The notes below the pieces were generated by a model. It saw nothing but the letters and a program-made list of their open reading frames with translations. It was not told the origin of the DNA and ran no database searches. From positions 28,057,150 to 28,121,149 of the forward strand of contig NC_049910.1 in the NCBI RefSeq assembly GCF_001411555.2: a DNA stretch of 64,000 nt. Reading direction: 5' to 3'. The position numbers and the translations under genes were made by a program. The first letter of the stretch is position 1; every line of letters begins with the position of its first letter. The stretch comes from Juglans regia (lineage: Eukaryota; Streptophyta; Magnoliopsida; Fagales; Juglandaceae). This document shows positions 58,790 to 64,000 of this stretch, one piece after another.

Positions 58790-60460
58790 TTTGTGTCTGT
58801 ACTTCTATATTCATCACACAAGGGAGTAAAATTTCACAACGGAAGGAAAAAGTATGGTACAATATAATAAATATGAGTACAAGAGAATGTAGAATCATCA
58901 ATACATCATCTTAAAGATCCATAAGTCAATGCAGCCCATCAGAAATTCTAAGTTAGTCAAACCATTACATCCCATACGTCGTTCACCCAATCTCTAGAAT
59001 CTAAGACAAATACATAATTACAAGTCTGACTAAAAATGGGGATAGGCCCTCACTCGGGTTGGGTTGAACTTCCTTGCTCATACTTGTTTCAATCTCTTGC
59101 ATTTGCAATAAAGTCTACGATTCCTAGGAATGAAACCATAGTGAGGCACTACTGTGAGATTTCAATAAATTTCAATAAGAACCATACTAATAATTATAAA
59201 ATAAGAGATGAAAATAAATTATGCGAAAGAAGTTGATACACAAGAAACCCCCAGGCAAAGAGGCCTTGTTATCAAGGAAAGGAACCGGGCATCCAATAGT
59301 CACGTTGGGAAAAGCAGCCCCCAGTAGCAGAAAGAACTCTCACATGTGTACTTTTAAATTCGAAAAAGGTGAGGAAATTGAATAGTACTACGCATAACTT
59401 GTAAGCTTTAAGAACTTGAAAAGCAAGCATGTACCTTCATAAGAATACCCAGCAATCTTAGCTAATAGAGTTTTAACATAGTAAACCATCTATGCATCCC
59501 GAGCTCAATCATAAATCCAAGAACCCACGGTTCTCCATTTTTCCATATTCTTCCTGAGGACCCCAAGTGTCTTTTACTCTTTTATCTTTAAAGCATTCAT
59601 TTTTATCGTATGTGCCACGACCTCCCATATACTATGGTGAACACACCCTGACTCTCTTTGTTGGACTGTAGGTAATGGCCGCTTGTGGGACTTTCTTACA
59701 AACAACGCCTAGCTTCACCTCCCCATCCCTAACCGTGACATTCTCTAGCCTCTACTAGAAAAAGGCAACCACTATAGTACGAGAGCGTTACTATCTCACT
59801 TGAGCCTGTTGAAGCCTAGCATCGGCGCACATCATTACATGCTCCTAAAAGACCAATGGAGCTCTAATGAGATAATGCCTCATCTCAACTTGGGTTCATG
59901 AGAGACACACACTCATTCACCTGGACCGTTATCTAGTAAACAACCTAGTTACTCCTTAAATAAAGTTTCTCATAGAAAAAGCATGAAAATGCATAATCAG
60001 ATCTTTGTATGAATGACACATGAGTAGGATTGCATGCATATATGAGAGATGGTGTGAGGGATTCTAGGGAATGAAGACTCTTCTTAACATACACTTAAGG
60101 CTTGCATACTACACCATCATTCATCAATTTTGTAAGTATCATTAGGGAAAATACTTGTTCAAAGTATACCTCTCCTAAGTCTAGTTATTGAGTTGTTAAT
60201 AATCTAGTGATGACCTTCTAATGTCTAAGTGCATGCTTAGGCCTAAATCTCCAAAACGTTAAGGTGCATGAGGGGGTGAAGGAGAAAGAAAGAGTGTTCA
60301 TAGTTTGTGAAGTTGATGTTTGGTGAGGAGAATAAAAAGGGAGGGAAATCTCTTGAGGATTCTCTGTAGCTGGTCACTAGATTGTTCCATTAGTTGATGA
60401 GTCCTCAACTGTCCAAATGTATGCCAAATTGGAATAGTGACAGACTTTTGAAATGATTAG
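58790..60460 (-). repeat. Dispersed repeat segment related to 26.3-26.6 kb (opposite strand)
   Basis: No coding region. The minus strand of about 59600-59910 aligns with 26285-26560. Shared blocks include GATGAGGCATTATCT, ACAGGCT, GAGGCTAGAGAATGTC and CAAGCGGCCATTACC-like strings. The segment occupies the place where integrase of the flanking minus-strand Tat-like element would be expected. Confidence 0.5.
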
Positions 60461-60469
60461 CTCTACTAG

Positions 60470-63400
60470 AGTTTAGAAACTCGATCAATGTGTGATAGAG
60501 TCTTTTGGCAAGGTTGGACTCCGAGTCCCAAACTGCCACAAGTGAATGTTGTCCACATGGCGATAAAGTCACTGCTTGTGGTCAGACAAATAGTGAATCT
60601 GTGACTCTTTTGTTGTGATGTCGTTTGGATTGAAATAATAAACATCATGAGGGCTTGTCCCCTTTCCAACGTGAGGTAGCAACGTACTGCCAGCCACTAT
60701 GGTAGAGAAGCTATCAATGTATACCTGCCAGGGTGTCCCCTTTGGTGCCATCTGCGGCTCCTCTAGGAAGTTGGAAAAGTAAAAAAAAAGATTTGCTAAG
60801 ACTTGTCCTTTCTTGGTGTTTTCTTGGGAGATAATCAAGATTGAACTCATTGGCCAAGTCACCATTCGTCCTAACGTGTCAGGCCTTACGACATATGGCT
60901 TGAAGTAGGGTCTTAATCAGAGTACTACCACTACAATCGCGAATGCTAGTAACTCATTTCATGGATAGTGCATCTCTGCTCCCCTTAAAGCTTGGCTAAT
61001 GTAGTATTTGGGCTTTCGAATTCTTCCTTCTTCCCTTAACAACATAGCACTTACCGCTTCCAGTGTAATTGACATATATAGTTACAGTGTCGATCCATGC
61101 TTGGTCTAGCTGAGGAGGGAAGGACTAGATAGGTAGGCTTTCAATGTTCGAAAGCCCTATCATATTCGTTGTCCCAATCTAAGGTTTTTAGTAGCACCTA
61201 TAACAATGAGAGACATTTGTCCATCTACCATGATACAACCTATTTAGTACAACTATCCTACTGATTAATTTCTGCACTTTGTTCAAATTTTAGGTCGATT
61301 TCATCTCCATTATCGCCCTGGTTTTTTCCTTGTTGGCCTCGATCCCTTTCTCTGACACCATGATGCACATCAATTTCCCTAAAGCCATGCACACTTGACC
61401 AGGTTGAGCTTCATGTTCTCCTTCCGTAAAATTGTAAAAGCTGCCCTTAAGTTTGCCAAGTGATGGTCTTCCTACTTGCTTTTGACGAGGAGGTAATCTA
61501 GTTATATCTTCATGTTGCATTTGATTTATTTCTTGAACATGCAATTCACTAGCCATTGATATCTCACCCCATCATTCTTTAGACAGAATGGCATTACCAA
61601 GTAATAGCGAAACCCTCTATCTGTTATGAAGAAAATGATTTCTTGGTCATTCTCACATAGTTTTATCTAATTGTACCCTGAGTAGGTGTCCATGAAACTC
61701 AACTTTCAGTGTCTTGCTATCGAATCAACTATTAAGTAGATTTGTGGCAAAGGGAAGCTATCCTTAGGGCATGCTTTATTCAAATCAGTGAAATCTATGC
61801 ATATTCGCCATTTCCAATTTGCCTTCTTCACCAATACTATGTAGGAAAGCCACTATGAGTAATTTAATATCTTGATGAAGCCTGCCTCTAGTAGGTGATC
61901 CACTTCCTTTGCTATTACCACGTATTTTTCTGCGTTGAAGCTCCTCCACTTCTACCTTATTTTTTTGGCCTCGAGATTAACCAAGAGGCAATGCTCTATG
62001 ATCTCCGGGTTTATTCCTATCATGTCATTGTGTCCCCATGAGAAAACATCTCTACACACAACAACGAGTTGCTTCATCATTCTCTGAGCCCTAGTGCCAT
62101 TTGTATCCTTATCCTTGCTAGGGAATTTCGTCGATCTGGGTACAAGGAAACCAATTCCAGCAGCTCAATAGCTTCACCTTGTTTAAGGTTCTCCTCATTC
62201 CGAGTCTCTATTGATGAAGTTTGGAGGTGGGGGAATATTATCTTCATCCATCGTATCCTCGACAATGTGAACTAAAACCCACCATTTTTCATCTCTTGCA
62301 CATATTATTTGCATGCCAGTACTTGCTCACTACGTGCCTCCACGACACTAGCGTTTGTCGAGAACTTCATATTTAAGTGGTACATTGAGGTGATCACTCT
62401 CATCATGTTTAGGGTTGCATGACCAATGATCGCATTGTATGAAGAGCGAGCTTTCAACACCAAAAAGTCTGTCATTGTTGTTGTAGTGTGGAATCCAGCT
62501 GCTACCATGACATGTAATGTGATGGTGGTGACATGCTGCATTGTTTTCCCCCCGAAAACTCCTTCAATAGTGCAGGGGCTAGTCGTAATTTCTCTTGCTC
62601 AATGCCCATCTCCAAGAATAAGTCCCAAAATAGGACATCTATTGAACTTCTGTGATCCCTCGTTGTATGATATGTGTAGTAACGATTAGACCACTGCCCG
62701 TCGGAGGTTTTTCATCATTCTTGCATGCCCACACATCCTCGCCATCTTGGACATTCATACTCAAATGTTGTCACCCTGGAAGCTTGATTGTGGGATTGGG
62801 AGTGTCTTTCCTTCCTTCGATTGTAACGATTACCTCTCACTTTTTCCTCCTCTTCTCACCCTTTACCACTTTTGCCCACCTCCTTCACCTTCCTATCTGC
62901 ATTGTAAACTTTTGCCCATCGTGGATTTGTCAATGCTTTAAGCATGTCTTTCGCATTGACAAAATTTTCCACTTTATTCATGAACTCTCATAGCCATTGG
63001 TGTTGTCCTCGTCAACTCAGCCAAGAAGAGACGTTTGGGCCAAATCCCCCCCAATAGTGCTGCAAAAGTTATTTTTTTCGTCTTGGTCATCTATTTTCAA
63101 ATGCTCTTTATTGAACTAGGTAAGATATGCCTGCAGGCTCTTGTCCTCTTGATGTTTCACGATGAGGAGGTACACGACTTGTCATCTTACCCTCCTGATC
63201 ACAATGATTTGGATCAAGAATTGTCTACAAAGCCTTTCAAAATTCATTATAGTGCCTATTTGTAGATTCCCGAACCACCCCCTTGCCACTCTTTTAAGGG
63301 TTAATGGTAAAGCTCGGTGCACGATCTCTTTCAAGAATCTATGTATAGTCATATGGGCCTTAAAGGTCTCCAGATGCTCAGTGGATCTTTGGACCCATCA

Positions 63401-63700
63401 TAAAGGCCTATTTGTAGCACCTTATCTCCTTGTTGTACGACAAATCCATGCTATTGAGCAGGTAGTGGACTGAAAAAGGCACTCCTACTCCCTTTGCCAT
63501 GTCTTCTTATTTTTTCATGAGATTCTGCAAGGTGTCATGCATCTGCTTCTTTTCATCTTGATCGCTCTAGGCTAGGGGTGCTACCCGCCCTATACGGGCA
63601 GTTAGCACCCTCCTCTACTCCCTGCATCTGCTTGGGTGGGGTGGAAAACTTCCATCGCGCCCCCAGCTCCATTCTGAGCCACTATCCATCTACCCCCCTC
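60470..63700 (-). pseudogene. Tat-like Gypsy gag-pol remnant (minus strand)
   Basis: From high to low coordinates: gag (about 63470-63000, a block around RDRAPSFTINP); protease area (62541-62305) with TTTTMTDFLVLKARSSYNAI and TSMYHLNMKFSTNA; reverse transcriptase (about 62000-61290) with LLEAGFIKI, WKWRICIDFTDLNKACPKDS, FMDTYSGYNQI and VSEKGIEANKEKTRAIMEM; and an archaeal-type RNase H start (60865-60569) with GQVLANLFFYFSNF and PWQVYIDSFS. No integrase is recognised below 60470. Multiple stops and frameshifts; the palm motif is not intact. Domain content fits the Tat lineage, as at 36040-39285 but in the opposite orientation and retaining gag. Confidence 0.82.
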
Positions 63701-64000
63701 TAATGGACTGGAGTTTTCAACCCACTGCCCGTGTTTCGCCCTCAAGGATCAAGATATACAAAGATTTTTGAACCCTAAATCTTCAAATCCAACCCGAAAA
63801 CCTTCATATCCAACCTCAAACTCTTCAAATCCATACCCAAATGTGTAGATGCAACTAGAAATTAAAAAAGAAATACCTATGGTAAAGGTTCAAGAGCATA
63901 TTACCCAATGCCCATAACCATATCTTGCTCGTGGGTCTCGCAAAGGCACAAACGGCTAAACCATAGTTGTGGGTCATGGAAATCCATGGTCACGACTTGG
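63701..64000. other. Window edge, presumed 5' untranslated part of the minus-strand Tat-like element
   Basis: About 300 bp without a recognised gene or LTR. It includes a short internal repeat of CTTCAAATCCAACCC- and CTTCATATCCAACC-like strings (63780-63840). The 5' LTR would lie beyond the window. Confidence 0.4.

Overview
The window looks like nuclear DNA of a dicot tree. It is an intergenic, retrotransposon-dense stretch with AT-rich spacers, many short inverted-repeat elements and almost no host genes. The MITE family with repeated GAGATGAGAT-type ends is one I associate with Fagales (walnut, pecan, oak relatives). That placement is a weak inference from memory and no search was run. I see no bacterial or organellar features, no CRISPR and no convincing tRNA or rRNA.

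Layout. 1-712: 5'-truncated LINE piece (minus). 1466-12575: a PIF/Harbinger DNA transposon with TAA target duplications. It holds a broken transposase (plus) and a broken Myb/trihelix-like partner (minus). A nearly full-length L1-type LINE (1871-7499, minus) with a 15-bp target duplication sits inside it and splits a 27-bp promoter-like array. 13.7-16.4 kb: a region packed with GTTCGAAC-like motifs around a coiled-coil remnant, possibly a decayed CACTA element. 16.5-19.44 kb: a dead chromovirus-like Ty3/Gypsy remnant (minus) carrying a MITE with a 9-bp target duplication. 19.44-20.7 kb: a hairpin and two MITEs. 20.7-27.2 kb: an internally deleted Tat-like Gypsy element (minus) hosting a 3.09-kb solo-LTR-like insertion. 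27.2-28.9 kb: a duplicated segment and a MITE. 28.92-34.71 kb: a second, more decayed LINE (plus). 35.15-43.0 kb: a Tat-like Gypsy element (plus) with a 3' tandem-repeat tail and an antisense ORF remnant. 43.83-45.16 kb: the only intact host gene, a DUF247 protein (minus). 45.6-51.3 kb: AT-rich DNA with MITEs and hairpins. 51.36-64 kb: a large Tat-like remnant (minus) with its antisense-ORF remnant on the plus strand and a second solo-LTR-like insertion.

How the parts relate. Apart from DUF247, the coding sequence I can recognise is mobile-element protein, and every copy shows stops, frameshifts or lost catalytic residues. Nesting gives relative ages: Harbinger before its LINE; Tat remnants before the solo LTRs; Gypsy remnant before its MITE. 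Most nonsense codons can be explained by single C-to-T or G-to-A changes, as expected for long-methylated repeats. The most distinctive observations are the bisected 27-bp motif array, the ATGA ORF1/ORF2 overlap shared by both LINEs, antisense ORF remnants beside three Tat-like loci, and the hairpin-ended MITE at 48.3 kb.
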